A stretch of 64,000 bases of DNA from Meandrina meandrites (Eukaryota; Cnidaria; Anthozoa; Scleractinia; Meandrinidae): positions 1,836,701-1,900,700 of the forward strand of contig OY855905.1 of the NCBI GenBank assembly GCA_963693305.1, read 5' to 3'. Position 1 is the stretch's first letter; each line of letters starts with the position of its first letter. The notes beneath the pieces are model-generated. The model did no database searches and was not told where the DNA came from. It was given only the letters and a program-made list of their open reading frames with translations. A program made the translations under genes and the position numbers. Positions 1 through 14,831 of this stretch are shown here, one piece after another.

Positions 1-604
1 TCGGGGAAATTTGTGGAATAGAGAGGTGTTAAAGTATTCAACCTCTTTTATATTCTATAATGAAAACGTGGGATCGCGAAACGTTGCATGGATGAACTTG
101 TCATTTGCGATGACGGAATAAGTCGGCATTCTGACATCAAGATGACTATCCAGAAATAGCAATAATTCAGCTGCTTTAGACGAAGCAATAAAATCGAACT
201 TAAAATGCATATATTAGCGACGGTTAAGCTTCTTTACACACGACACTTTATCATAATGCATTGCTCCCAGTGTACTTTTTCTTTTATGCTTTTTCAAAAA
301 AGGGAAAAACTCGATTTTTGAGGGTTAACAAGGACACGTGATTTCACTTTCAAAAACAATGAAGACAATTAGAAATTAATCCTTCGCTGTGACAGAGCAA
401 GTTGTTGCAGTGGATTTACATATAAATGTCACGTGCAGGAAAATTGTCGCAAATGTTCATAAAAAGTCATAAATAAGACAGGTTGCCACCAAGATCAGGT
501 TTTTCTTGTTACGCAAAACGCAAAAACCAAAACCCACGCGTTTTGTGATTCCTGGGTTTTCACACTATTGACAGGCCTTTCGTTTCGTTCCTTTCGAAGC
601 AAAA

Positions 605-3394
<2,790 letters not shown>

Positions 3395-4134
3395 ACTGCG
3401 CATGAACAGAATACCGCCTGAACCGCAAAGGATTGTGGTCATGTCTTTGAAGGACATGTTATGAACACCTTGTAAAAAACGTCGGAATTTATTGAAGTTA
3501 TTTAATTCACGTTCTCTTTTCTTTTGAACAAACTGAAGAGTTCATACATATACGATATTTTATTTGCGGGAATTTATTGAAGAAAAACTGCCTACGACTC
3601 TGAAGTACTTTTTGTTGTTTTGTCATTGATGCTAAGAATTAGGGTTGCCTTGACGACCGAGGTAACGCAGTTTTCAGGGCGTCAAACACATCGTGCAGGA
3701 GAATTAAATTTTGAAACTTTTAACCTTGATCACAGCAGTATTCAAAGTATATAGTATATCATTTATTCGGTATCGTCTCTAGTTAGATCACTGCATTCAT
3801 CGATACAGTAGGATGTTTCGTGTTGAGAACGTAGTTGTAATCAAGAAAAATATAATGTTTTCATTTATATTGTGTCTGGGATGATTATTCACCACTAACG
3901 TCTCACTTCCTACTTTCAAAGCAATTTACAAAGCCATTTTAAAACTAATCTTGAATTTTGATCTTGCATTGCGTTTCCTGTAGTTTCCAAGGCCATTTTT
4001 AATACTTTGTTTCGCCGCCGGGCGGATAAGAAAACTAGTCACCAATGAAAGCTCTCGAAAATCGATTAAAATTCTGCCTCACTTAATTTTCCAGTGATGG
4101 AAACGTGACGATCGCGTGACGTACCCGTGATGTC
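3395..4134. other. 3' flank of DUF924 copy A, no gene seen
   Basis: This is the 3' untranslated and downstream DNA of copy A, recognisable because it aligns with 11711-12600 downstream of copy B. I see no further coding potential and no clear AATAAA close to the stop codon. Confidence 0.5.
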
Positions 4135-4199
4135 CCCGTGACGGTCAAGAACGCCATGTCCGTCCGTGATGACCATCACCGGTGCTTGACCGTCACGGG
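4135..4199. repeat. Perfect 15-bp-arm hairpin in a CGTGAC-rich tract
   Basis: The arms 'cccgtgacggtcaag' (4135-4149) and 'cttgaccgtcacggg' (4185-4199) are exactly complementary around a 35-nt loop. The preceding 40 bases repeat cgtgac/cgtga-like words. It is probably part of a small repeat element; no function is evident. Confidence 0.7.
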
Positions 4200-4320
4200 T
4201 TTGTAATCAATTGCGTCAAGAGAGTATGAAGTGAGAGACTTAATCCCCTATATAGGCTTTATTCCAAAGGTAATTTCTCTTAAGTTATTTTTAGACATGG
4301 TACCAAGTTCACTGGCGGAT

Positions 4321-4974
4321 GTTAAGGTGATTCCACTGAATTGCATTGCGCATCCTCGCTGCGCACGATTTTTCGCGTCATTTAGCGCGTGCACGAGCGC
4401 TCGCGCACACAACATTAAGGCATTTCCTTCAGATTAAGCTTAGCAAGGAAATTAATGGTTATTTTCTTCTAAACGAGCACGGTGACCCCCATTTTTTAAG
4501 GCATTAACTTAAATGACATACGGTTGACTACAATATATCGCGATTTAAAGAAAAGTTGATTATTCTATTTTGAGATATTTTTATTTGAATACTTTAAAAA
4601 GCACGTATTTTGGTAGTGCTGCTTACGTGCGCACGCAGCAAAATCTCTAATTTCTTTTATAATCATAATTCCAGTTCAATTAAAATAGTTTGTTATGTAA
4701 GATTAAAGTCTATTTTGTATAACTGCTTCGATATTTTAATGCAAGAAATAATTTTTTTCAAGAAATGATAGCTCCCTTTTCGGATTACTAGGATTCCTAA
4801 TATAAACCACGAGGGTCATATATTTTCCATAATAGCCGTCCAGGTTGCACAAAAACGAGCACGGTGACCCCCGTTTTTTATTGCATTTTTGCAATGCTCA
4901 TAATATAATTATGAACTGGACCAAGTTTTAGAAAATTTTGTTTACTCCTTCTTTTTCAGTGGAATCACCTTAAC
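4321..4974. mobile_element. TTAA-flanked MITE (piggyBac-like ends inferred)
   Basis: The termini 'gttaaggtgattccactg' (4321-4338) and 'cagtggaatcaccttaac' (4957-4974) are perfect 18-bp inverted repeats. TTAA occurs at 4322-4325 and 4970-4973, so TTAA is a plausible target-site duplication around a roughly 644-bp body. Inside, 'gagcacggtgaccccc' occurs twice in direct orientation (about 4477 and 4857). There is no transposase frame. The piggyBac assignment rests only on the TTAA flanks and is an inference. Confidence 0.7.
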
Positions 4975-6480
4975 GCGCGCTGCGTGGATGTTCTCGCGTG
5001 TATTTTAGAGGCGATCAGAAACGCAAGCGCAGGAAATGTGGTGCGAAAGTGGCTGTATTCATTTCATCGACGAACTTAAATACAAAAACATTCCCATTTA
5101 AAATGAACTGAAGGCTAGCAAGTGTCAAACAAAACTATAAAAAGAAGTGGTAGCACTGACCGAGCTTAACCTTGAATTGTCGGGATCGAGTGCGAGTTTT
5201 AGTTCCAGTTCTGTTAGACTTTTATTTCGCAGCAAGAAAATCGTCCGGCCGGAATAATCGTCAAACTATCGACGCTATCACTTACAGGTAAGTGAAATAA
5301 AAAGCTGGGTTTTTTTAACCAAGACAAGACAATCTCCTGTAGTTGGTTTTCTGAATTGTCATTACCAGTCACCAGTCTGCTAAACAATCGATTAACATTG
5401 TCCCCTGCATTGTGTAAGGAGCTTGTAACACCTATTAACTTACAGTCTACCAGATGTGCCGTTTAAAATTCAACGTTAGCAGAAAATGATTTACGACATG
5501 ACAATATTTTAAAACACACTATGTTTAATTACTTAACATAGTTTGATGTTTGCTGGCTTGAAAGGCTCCATAAACATCGCTCTTTTGCCAATTTTACCAC
5601 AATGCATGGACACGTACCATGTTTGATTCTTGCCTTGCGTGTGTGACACCCCACGGTGTAAAAATGTTTGCGTGACACCCAAGAAGCCTGTCGCGCCCTG
5701 ATCGCACCCAGCGCAACTGAACAGCAGCCGGAGAAAATGTAAAAGCGGTTTCTTTCCGGTTATAAATAACTTTATTGATTCATCAAGCAGAAACAGACTA
5801 CTCGAAACAACAAAGGCTTCCAAAATCTGGTAAGGTGTTAATGAAATCTTGTTGTTAAAGCTGCTGAATTCATCGCTTTAGAATCTTCAAAATTCATATT
5901 ATTGAAGCGTCTGCCAGCTAGCAGCAGCTTGACACTTTCCGCCCACTTTATTAAAAGCGTTTGGTTTCCTCGATTTAAGCATTAAAAAACTGGTGATATT
6001 GTTGAAGTATTCAAGGAACACAATCAAGAAGGTTTCGTTACGGGTAGGCAGCGTAATTCGGAACGTTTGCACAGTTCTTGAGCTTGGAAATTAGATGTAT
6101 GGATTTAGATGAAAGCAGCTTACCCTAGCGACATCACGACATGACGGCTGGTCACCAAATGTGGAAAACACCTCACGTTGAAGTTTTATTCCACCATTGT
6201 GAACAACACAGCATAATATGATAGTAGGAATATAACGACATATAAGCTTAAACGATGTAAGGAAAAGCTGATCTTCTCTTTATGTCGTTACTCCCATTTC
6301 GTCAAGTTATTTCGCTAGTGGCATCTAATATCAACAAGACTATGCCACATTTTAATATGCAGATCAGTTTTAATTAGATCACAAATGCTTCTTGCATGGA
6401 TCTCGCGGAATCAATTTTGCAAGCCTATCTTTGATTATTCGTCCTCAGGAAATAAAGCAGAGTAAAAATTTGTGAAATTA
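4975..6480. other. Intergenic DNA between the two DUF924 copies
   Basis: No exon, RNA gene or element could be supported here. About 5310-5430 resembles 13580-13650 inside the Tctex1 gene intron, suggesting that the ancestral duplication once reached this far before decaying. Confidence 0.4.
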
Positions 6481-6530
6481 AGAGGTGTCACAGTATTCAA
6501 CCTCTTAATTCCACGAATTGTATTCTACTG

Positions 6531-6547
6531 GGCCCAGTTGTTCAATG

Positions 6548-6579
<32 letters not shown>

Positions 6580-6680
6580 CACTATCCAGTAGATAAGTGC
6601 TGACAAAGCAAACTGCACTTTCCACTGAATAGCAATTTATCCGGTGGATAGCGTTATCCACTCTTTGAACAACTGAGGCC
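6531..6680. mobile_element. Short MITE with long TIRs
   Basis: The left arm starts 'ggcccagttgttcaatgg' and the right arm ends 'ctttgaacaactgaggcc'. Both arms carry the complementary core 'ggataacgctatccaccgg' and its mirror. The whole unit is about 150 bp and non-coding. The matching leader of copy A lacks it, so it was probably inserted after the duplication, although loss from copy A is possible. Confidence 0.75.
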
Positions 6681-7341
6681 TGGTCTATCATTATTGATTA
6701 AATCGTGGAAAGAGAATATGAATATTATTTGCAACGACAAAAAAAATCGACATTCTGAGATCAAGACGACTATACCGCAGAAATAATTTACCAGCTGGGC
6801 GAATCTACATCCTAAAGATCGGTAGACGTATATGCATGGACACATTTGATATTAGCGGCAGACTCCTCCCTTATTTACTCACCTGTCAACATCACTTAGT
6901 AGTCTTGTCCCTCCAGCGTACTTTTTCTTTTATGCTTTTCAGGAAAGGGAAACTCGATATTTGAAGGTAAACAAGGATAAATGATTGCACTTTAATAACA
7001 ATGCAGTGGGCTTACAGATATAAATATAACGTGTAGCCGTGTAGGTATTAGATCGCAAACAATTTTTTTTCTCTAAAATAGTTAACAGTGGCGTATCGAA
7101 GGCGCGAAGCACCGATCGTCACTCCCAGTCTCACTCTCAGTTTTGACAGACCGCTCGAACGTGTTCGCAAAAAATACGGCTGTTTTGCAGTCTATGTAGG
7201 TATATTATCGCAAATATATTTTTTAAAAAGTCAAAAAACAGACAGGCTGCCACAGTGATCAATTTCACGCGAACCGCAGAAACAAGATGCAACGCATTTT
7301 GTAGTGACTCGTATGCTTTTCGTTTCATTCCCAAAGCAAAA

Positions 7342-10300
7342 ATGTCATATGAAGAAGCAAATGCTGTATTGAACTACTGGTTTGGAGGCGGGGATCGTTC
7401 AAAGAGGCCACAGTGGTGCAAAGGCGGGGAAGAAGCGGCCAAAGAAATTAGAGGCAAGTTTGGAGCGTTGGTAGGTGAAGATTGTGTTATGAAATGACAG
7501 TTAGGTGCGGAGGGCTTTGTGCAAATGGGAGGGGGCGGGTCAATGATTTTTATGCAGAGAAAAGTGGGGGGGGGGGGGGGCACAAAATTTTTGGGGTAAG
7601 AGGGGGGCGGGTCAGCAAAACATGTGCTTTGTAAAAGGGGTCAGGAGATTTTGAACATACCCCCCCCCCAATTTGCACCAGCCCCCTCCCCTTCTAAATA
7701 ATGACCAGTCCCTAAAACGAGGCCCGTTTAACTATAGTTTCGCGTGAGGTTTCTGTTGGACCTCCTTCCCAATCCTCCGTAAGAAAAAAGATGGCCACAA
7801 TACCTTGCGAACCTAACACAGTCCATATGGCACACAGAATGCTACGTTTTTGCAAAATTCATCCCCGTACTAACAACATTGTTCATGCTGGGTTTCAAGG
7901 TTGTGCAGCTTTTCTGTGCGCTTTTATGAGCGTTTTTGCAGTTTTCGCGCGCTATGCATTATAGGTAAATGTACCAGTCGCCATCTTTTTGCGTACGGTG
8001 GATTGCGTCACAAGGAAATACAATGTTTGGTGTAGAACTCAGCATAACAGAGTTGAGCTAGCCGATAAAGATCAAGTCTCTCACGGGGAAGAAAATAAAC
8101 TACACACAATGGATGTAGAAGCGACGACGTTTCACAATCAAAATTAACGTAAATAAAGGTAGCTTACAGTTTGTGTGTTAAACGATTGTTATCCAACTGA
8201 GGAGTGAAGAGAATTGGCACAAGTAACAGTGTTCGGTACAATAGAGTGTTTGGTAAAAAAAAAAAATAGGATAGGAGACAGTAGGCACAAAGGTACTATT
8301 TAGTCATTCATTCATCACATATTTTCAGGTACGTAACAAGAATTTCTTCATTTCCCCAAACCAAAAGTAGCAAAAATGACACCATTTAAAAGTACAGTGG
8401 AACCCCGCCTTACGGCCACCTCGTTAATACGGCCACCTCGTTATTACGGCCACTTTTCTTTGTCCCGGCAAAATGGCCATACATTTTCTTATAATAAAAC
8501 CCCGTTAATGCGGCCACCCCGTTAATACGGCCAACGGCCACATTCTGAAATCCCAAACTATACAATCCTTTATAATATTACCCCGCTAATACGGCCACTC
8601 GAGCCAAATATCCATTAATAATTGACCAAACGAAACAAATACAGTACTTGAGAAACAATGGATCTCTTTGAGCTTTTCTCCTCTTTGTGAACATCTCTTA
8701 CAGAAAGATTGTTATCAAGGTCAAATAGATTTGTTAGCATTTTGATGTGGCTCTGTTCAATTGTGATATGTATCTGTCAAGAAGTCACCTGAAGTAGACT
8801 AGTCATGAAATTTGACCCTACCCCGTTTATACGGCCACCCCGTTAATGCGGCCAAATTTCAATGGCCCGTTGGTGGCCGTATTAACGGGGTTCCACTGTA
8901 ACTCGTTCTTCGTGCGAAACCGCTTTTTGCGTGTGATTTAAAACGCGAAACACTTCTTTCTGCGTGTGATAGTGCAAGTAACCGAACAAGACAAAATAAA
9001 AACAGTGCCTGTTATCTTTCCCTCTTGTAACTGGTTTCATAGTTAGAAAGTACTAATTCAAAGTATAAATGAAAGAGACATTATCTGATTTGATGAGTTC
9101 TAATTAGATTTAGTAAACAGAACTCTCTACATTATTTTATTACAAAGGGCCAGTGTGTAAACTCAAGTCGTGTGCGAGTATCGTATTTATATAAATCAAA
9201 CAAAATGCTACTGTTGTTCAATAACAGCAAATCTATGACTTCAAGAAAACAAATAAATTGCATTTTCGTGCCTACACGTGATTAATTTGAACTTAACAGA
9301 TCTTCACAATGCTATTTTGTGCAATCACTAAAATTGCTTCTTATATCAAAAAAAGAAGCTGTATAAGTGTTTTCGCTCACCCCATCACTCCCCTGAACCA
9401 AGAGAAACACCCACATGTGTATTAAACTGAGTGTTTTTTTTTTACAGGTAGAAAAAGCAACGAATGACGAACTCAAGCACTGGGAGAATGATCCAAAAGC
9501 TACTCTAGCGCTGATTCTATTGCAGGATCAATTCCTTCGCAATCTGTACAAGGTTTGCTTTTTAAAGTAGTCAGTGACAGACCTACATACCGACCAAAAC
9601 AAACGGCCAACCGACCGACCGAACGAACGAACGAACGAACGAACGAACGAACGAACGAACGAACGAACGAACGAACGAACGAACGAACGAACGAACGAAC
9701 GAACGAACGAACGAACGAACGAACGAACGAACGAACGAACGAACGAACGAACGAACGAACGAACGAACGAACGAACGAACGAACGAACGAACGAACGAAC
9801 GAACGAACGAACATAAGCAATCGTGGTAGGAAAGGAGGAAGGAAGCGAGTGAATGAGGAAGGCAAACTAGGGCAAGCTGGTGTATTAGCGTTGTTTAGCG
9901 TAACGTCAAGCTAAAGGAAGCTAAGCTCTCGAAAAAAGCCAAAATTGTCGTCATCTTGAGATTTCGAACATGAAGTTTCTTTCGTTCAGTGGCATATGGT
10001 ACCCGTTTACCCAATCAAACGTTTGGTCGATCAACTAGTGGTTTAGATTAAACATAGATACCGTTTGGAAGGAAGGAAGGAAGGAAGGAAGAGATAGAAA
10101 AAAGAAAAACATTTTTGGAATACCACCAGACAGTTGACCCCCACGCAAGAGCACCCCAGGTTGCAGGGGACTGTCTTGGTGTCCATCCAGCAATTTTTAA
10201 CTTCAAATTCTAATTTTAAAATCAAATTAAATCTTCACTATTTCTTATTTCTCTAAATTTCACTAATCCTTTGATAAAAACTATCTCCTTCCCAATATCC

Positions 10301-11710
10301 CCTAAAATCACCCAAAATTTTCAAAACACCGCCAAACATAGATTCATGAGATGAGTGAACAGTTTTTGAATTGCTTGAAACTCGAACGAAATGGTCGCAT
10401 TAAACCCAAGTTACGCGCCAAGTTAGGCTGAAGGCCTTTGCCTTAAAAGAGTCCCACCTATTAAATGCAGCATCTTTTGGTTATTTTAGGGCACCCCTAC
10501 CGCGTTTTCCAGAGATCCTTACTGTACAGAGCTTTCTCGAAAGGTAAGTCAAAAGGCGAGGCACCTCTGATCATACTATACAGTATGCCGGTTGTCGTCC
10601 CCCTTCAACTCGCAATTCACAACTACGCTACATTATCTACAAGTGACCAGTACCACTGACGCGCAATATTTATTTATTTGTTTGTTTGTTTATTTATTTT
10701 TTGCTTCACTTCCTTGGAAGTTTATACAACGTGAGACCCACGATCACTTGAAGTTCAGCCCTTCTGCCAGACTTTTCATTTACCTTCCATTTGAACACAG
10801 TGAGAACAGAGACAATCAGGTAAGTTGAAGCATAAATAATGATAAATTACTACTGAAATTGTGGACACTGTAAATAAACAAACAAATATTACATAATGCA
10901 TTTCTTAATAAACCTTGAACATGAAAAACCTTTTCAATTTTTTTTCGTAGATTACTTATTTAAAGAAAGCGTCGTAATGTGGTCACTCTGGCCAATTAAA
11001 AAAAGACTAAGACAAACCATTGAACTAATCAAAACTCGAGACAAATACAAGAAGCCAGCGCGAAGCGCGGGAAGACGTCACGTGTGCGAGCGAGTCACTT
11101 CTAATTGGACCGAGAAAGTGGCGGGAGTTTATTGCGTTGTAGTGCAAGTGAAAACAGTTCTATTTGGGAGAAAAATGTCACGGCAATGTCAAAATCAAAC
11201 GTCATTTTTTAACTTGGTCTTCGTGGTAAATTTTTGATTGCATTTACTATCCTTTGCAGGAGCTGAGCGTTCAGCTCTTTTCGCAGTTAGAGGAGGACAC
11301 CCAAGGCGGCGAAGACGAAGCCAGCGGAAAAAGCTGGCATCGGTTTGCTTGTCTTCATAAGGTACGCATATGTCTGTGAGTGAGTGTGTACACTGCACCA
11401 TATTTACAAATATCGAGACCTCTCTTAAAAATATGAACTTTATTCAAGCCGGTGGGAAAATGAAAAGTGACTGGGGAAAGGTAGGGTTCGAACTTCCTCG
11501 CCCCAGTTTGCTCTCCGATTGTTCCTTTTCCGCCTTAGTCTCGGGGCCTGGAACATTTTATCAAGTTTTAATCCTGCTTCATTGTTCCTTTATCAGGAAG
11601 TGGTGGATAGGTTTGGTCGTTATCCACAGAGGAACAAAGCTCTGGGCAGAGAAAACACACCTGACGAGGAAGAATGGCTGAGCAATCTGCCAGATCAGTA
11701 CAAATGGTGA
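7342..11710 (+). CDS. DUF924-family protein, copy B (6 exons, 200 aa)
   Basis: Exons 7342-7470, 9448-9552, 10490-10543, 10721-10819, 11260-11361 and 11597-11710 have GT-AG borders and the same lengths as copy A (129, 105, 54, 99, 102 and 114 nt), giving an intact 200-residue product. The DUF924 motifs are all present: VLNYWFG, LALILLQDQF, GTPTAF opening exon 3, YLPFEHSE, FGRYPQRN. Exon 3 fits the family pattern better than copy A. In exon 1 the segment after 'RSKRP' reads QWCKGG where copy A has RWFGGG. Both copies are open and differ mostly by conservative substitutions, so both are probably under constraint. A candidate AATAAA lies near 12388. The molecular function of the family is not established. 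Confidence 0.88.
7506..7695. repeat. G/C-run inverted repeat in intron 1, copy B
   Basis: A G-rich left half (including a run of about 15 G ending at 7580) is followed by a C-rich right half. 'ctttgtgcaaatgggaggg' on the left is roughly complementary to 'ccccaatttgcaccagcccc' on the right. It looks like a small MITE. The arms are low-complexity, so confidence is modest. Confidence 0.45.
8395..8898. mobile_element. Pogo/Tigger-like MITE, 504 bp, TA-flanked
   Basis: The termini 'cagtggaaccccg' and 'cggggttccactg' are perfect inverted repeats, flanked by TA on both sides (8393-8394 and 8899-8900). CAGT-starting ends with a TA target site are typical of Tc1/mariner-pogo elements. The unit 'ccccgttaatacggccac' and variants recur about eight times near both ends, like clustered subterminal transposase-binding repeats. 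There is no transposase. It lies in intron 1 of DUF924 copy B and is absent from copy A. Confidence 0.82.
9617..9811. repeat. (ACGA)n array, about 48 units
   Basis: This is an almost pure acga/cgaa tract just after exon 2 of DUF924 copy B. It occupies the same intron position as the acgc-dominated array of copy A. It has no coding meaning despite open frames on both strands. Confidence 0.95.
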
Positions 11711-11810
11711 ACTGCGCATGCACAGAACGTTACTGAACTGCAGCACGAGTTTTGATTATGTCTTTGAAGGACATGTAATGAACACCTTGTCAATCAGTTC
11801 GAAACTTCAA

Positions 11811-11991
11811 TAGGCCATTTCCGAGTTACCCTTTGCCTCTTTCAAAACGAATCTACGTGCGAAACCATTCATATGAAAATGTGTTCCGCCTTCACATCCA
11901 TTTTCATTCAAATCAAACTCATTTTCATTTGAATGGTTTCGCATGAAGACTCGTTTTGAAATGAGGCAAAGGGTAACTCGGAAGTGGCCTA
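11811..11991. mobile_element. Foldback MITE in the 3' flank of copy B
   Basis: The arms are about 70 nt each, running from 'taggccatttccgagttacc' inward and mirrored by 'ggtaactcggaagtggccta'. They are separated by about 35 nt, with TA at both outer ends. The matching copy A flank, after 'atgaacaccttgt' near 3470, passes straight across this point, so the element arrived in copy B or was lost from A. It is non-coding. Confidence 0.8.
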
Positions 11992-12838
11992 TTTATTGGA
12001 ATTATATTGCTCGCACTCTCTTTTCTTTTAAACACACCGACGAGTTAATATATTCAATATTATATTTGCTGGAATTTATTGAAGAAAAATTGTCTGCGAC
12101 TCTGAGTTGTTTTTAATCGTTTTGTCATTGATGTTAAGAATCAGCAGATCAGGATCAAAATCATAGATACCTTGACAGAGACAACGCAGCATTTCAGGAC
12201 GTCAAACACTTCGTGCAGGGGAATCAAATTTTGAAGATTCTAACTTTGATCGGCGTAAGACTTGAGAACACAGCAGTAGAGAAACTGTACACTTTATACA
12301 GATTATTTGCTCTGCATCGTCTCTAGTTAGATCACGCCATTGATAAAGAAGGGTGTTTCTTGTTGACAAACGTAGTTTTAGGCGACAAAAATAAACTGTT
12401 TTCATTCAGACTGTCTAAGATTTTTATAACACGCCACCTTTTAAGTACTTACTTTCAAAGCAATTTACAACTTATAAACCATTCTTTACAGCAATACTGG
12501 AACTTTAATCTCGCATTGCGTATCCTGTCGTTCCCAAGGCCATTTTTAATCAGTTTTTTGTCGCCGGGCGGACAAGAAAACTGGTCACTGGCGAAAGATA
12601 AGGTAGGGTAGTTTTTAAGGTAGTTCTTAATTTACGTACTTGTATTATTTACAAAAATTCTGCCTCGTCTTTTGGCGTCGCCTTTTGGTAAGGCGCCGTA
12701 CGCCGCCTTCCCATGAATCCCCCGCTCCCTGTTTCGCGCTCTTTACCAAACAAATGTAACGGCGCCTGGGAACGAGACAGTCAAAACCCTTATTCGTTAT
12801 CCATTGTATTTAGTGTCATTTATTCAGTGGAAATTTAT

Positions 12839-14274
12839 TTACTCTTGGTAAATGCCAAATATCAAAGCGACGGCAAACAGCGAGTTGTTTATGAAGCTAC
12901 ATTCTGCAAAGTTATCGGCTTTCTCATCCCAGCAGCACATGCTTCCAATTCGGATCGCCTGACCCATCTTAGGGCCGATGTGCGTCACACACACGATCTT
13001 GTATCGCTCGAAGCCGAGCAACTTGACTTGGGACTTGACCTCGTCGGAGATTTGAAGAGTAAGATCTCGGCATATCTTCGGCTCGTAGCTGACATCGGCG
13101 AGTCTCTTGACCAAGATTTCGTCGGCGATTCTTTTCACTGCAGCTATGAATTGTGAGTGACAGTATTAAAAAAGTAATCTGAATTAATTGCATAGAAAAC
13201 GAAACAAATTATGGATGCCTGCATTCGGTTTGTCGTAAAATTGCCGAAGAGTTTCCTAGGAATTCCGAGCACCCCGACAGACACACGGGAACGAGTAGCG
13301 ACGACGACAAATTAGATTTTGTACGAGACCAATGTCGACTATCATTAGCGCGCGATCAAACGAGATGAAGCTGCGCAAGAGCTTACCTAATCTGCCTATA
13401 TTGAAAGAGCGAAACTCAGTGGTCGAGGTACTCTAAAGAAAGAGAGGAAAGAGGTACTCGCACGCTTGAATTCAACGAGAAGAAGAATCAACGACGGTCT
13501 CACCTTTTAAGTTTAAACCGAAATATAAATAACCCTTAGTGATCGCAAAATAGAGTTTTTGGATGTTAAACAAGACAATATCCCATAGCTGGCTTTCGTT
13601 ATTCTCAGATCATAACCCGTCTGCTAAGCAATCTATAAACTTTGTAAGGAGAAATTAATTCTTGATCAAAAGTGTAGGATTGTATAAAACGCGAAGCGCT
13701 AAATAATATCTTAATCTGCTTCGCGAAAGCAGATTTATTTTTGTTTTTCAGGAGTAGCCACGTAATTTTTCCCACCTGCCTTGGAAAGAGGAACTCAAAA
13801 TTATAATTAGCAATAATAATTTGCGGAAGTTAAATTCTGTTGTAAAACCAATATCGCCCTCTTAACACCGCTCGGTACCGAGTTTACAAAACAACAAACA
13901 AATTGCGCTTATATTTGCTAACAAATATTCTGTATAAATACGATAAAATACGCGAACTAGATTAACAACACACCTGACGAGAATTTCTTTAGTGGGTCTG
14001 GCCCAACACGGTATGTGTTTTCCAAAACAACGCTTTTATCCGCTTGACCAGTATGCTCCAACTCTTCTAAGAACTCTTCGTCACGAACAGAGCTTCCACT
14101 CTTCAGTCTTATACCTTCATATCCTTGCTGTACATTGAGCGGAGCTTGTGGCGGTTTCTTGACGAAAAAGCTTCGCGTGGAAGCGAGTGGGAGACTAGTT
14201 CTTGGAACTTTACTTTTCCCTGGCAAGCTCTGTAGTGCGTCCGCCATATCTATCACTTCAAGCGAATTATTCAT
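12839..14274 (-). CDS. Tctex1-domain dynein light chain-like protein (2 exons)
   Basis: Exon 1 is 14274 down to 13974, with donor cag|gtgtgt. Exon 2 is 13137 (or 13143, both acceptors in frame) down to the stop at 12839-12841. The product is about 199-201 residues. Exon 1 codes for a low-complexity N-terminal tail with no recognised domain. Exon 2 is a complete Tctex-1 domain (roughly residues 102-199), recognised from YEPKICRDLTLQIS, RYKIVCVTHIG, the SMCCWD turn and the closing NNSLFAVALIFGIY. Such light chains bind dynein intermediate chain and cargo. The tailed two-part form resembles the TCTEX1D1/DYNLT5 group, often linked to cilia, but I do not name an orthologue. AATAAA candidates on this strand overlap or closely follow the stop (12834-12839, 12819-12824). 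Confidence 0.85.
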
Positions 14275-14831
14275 GATGACAAAATTCCGTTATTAACTTT
14301 TAGCCGTGTCAGGAAGAGAAGTATTTCGTTATTAAAATACTTGTTCCAATATTTCGCCTTTGTTTTGCGTAAAACAATGCAAATTTTAGTGATAACAACA
14401 AAAGCAAACGTAATGCGAACGACCTTTGCTTACACTCCTTTGAAAACTTAATGATCCAGAAAATCGCGGTCCTTTTGTGTGTTTTACAAAAACCTGTCAA
14501 CAATAATAATAAATGTTCCGTAATTGCCTCGGGGGAAATTAACTTGGAACGTCGGTGTTTGGTAAAGACTTTAAAATATTGCGTCTTTATTACTCCTAAA
14601 TCTCGCTAAGAAAATTAAACCATTGAGTAAAGAAGAACAACCTTCTTACGGCTGCTAAAACTGCAAAATCGATTTATATTAAGAAAAAAATAAAAGATAT
14701 CTTCTCAATGAATGAATTAATGAAGGGTTTGTTTAGAACTCCTGCTCCTAAGTATATATCAGATAATTTACACTGTTGTAAAAATATTGAATAGGGCAAA
14801 TAAACATTGATTGATTGAAATATTGTTTAAG
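14275..14831. other. Upstream region of the Tctex1 gene, no gene seen
   Basis: This is AT-rich DNA 5' of the minus-strand Tctex1 gene. It presumably holds its promoter and 5' UTR, but I could not identify a TATA box or other element with confidence. Confidence 0.4.

Larger units (their letters stand above)
6480..12600. repeat. Tandem segmental duplication, copy B
   Basis: This is the partner of 1-4060, carrying the second DUF924 gene. It is longer because it holds insertions absent from copy A: a MITE at 6531-6680, a G-rich inverted repeat at about 7506-7695, a pogo-like element at 8395-8898 and a foldback at 11811-11991. Ends were judged by eye. Confidence 0.75.

Noticed and set aside
9500..9914. 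119-121-codon open frames with TNER or SFVR repeats
   Set aside because: Same cause: the (acga)n array in intron 2 of DUF924 copy B.
10896..11237. 113-codon open frame in intron 4 of DUF924 copy B
   Set aside because: It ends just before exon 5, matches no family and lies in intronic DNA containing a repeat-like 'gcgcgaagcgcggg' patch.
12713..13156. 147-codon plus-strand open frame
   Set aside because: It is antisense to the Tctex1-domain exon, which has a clear family match and splice sites.
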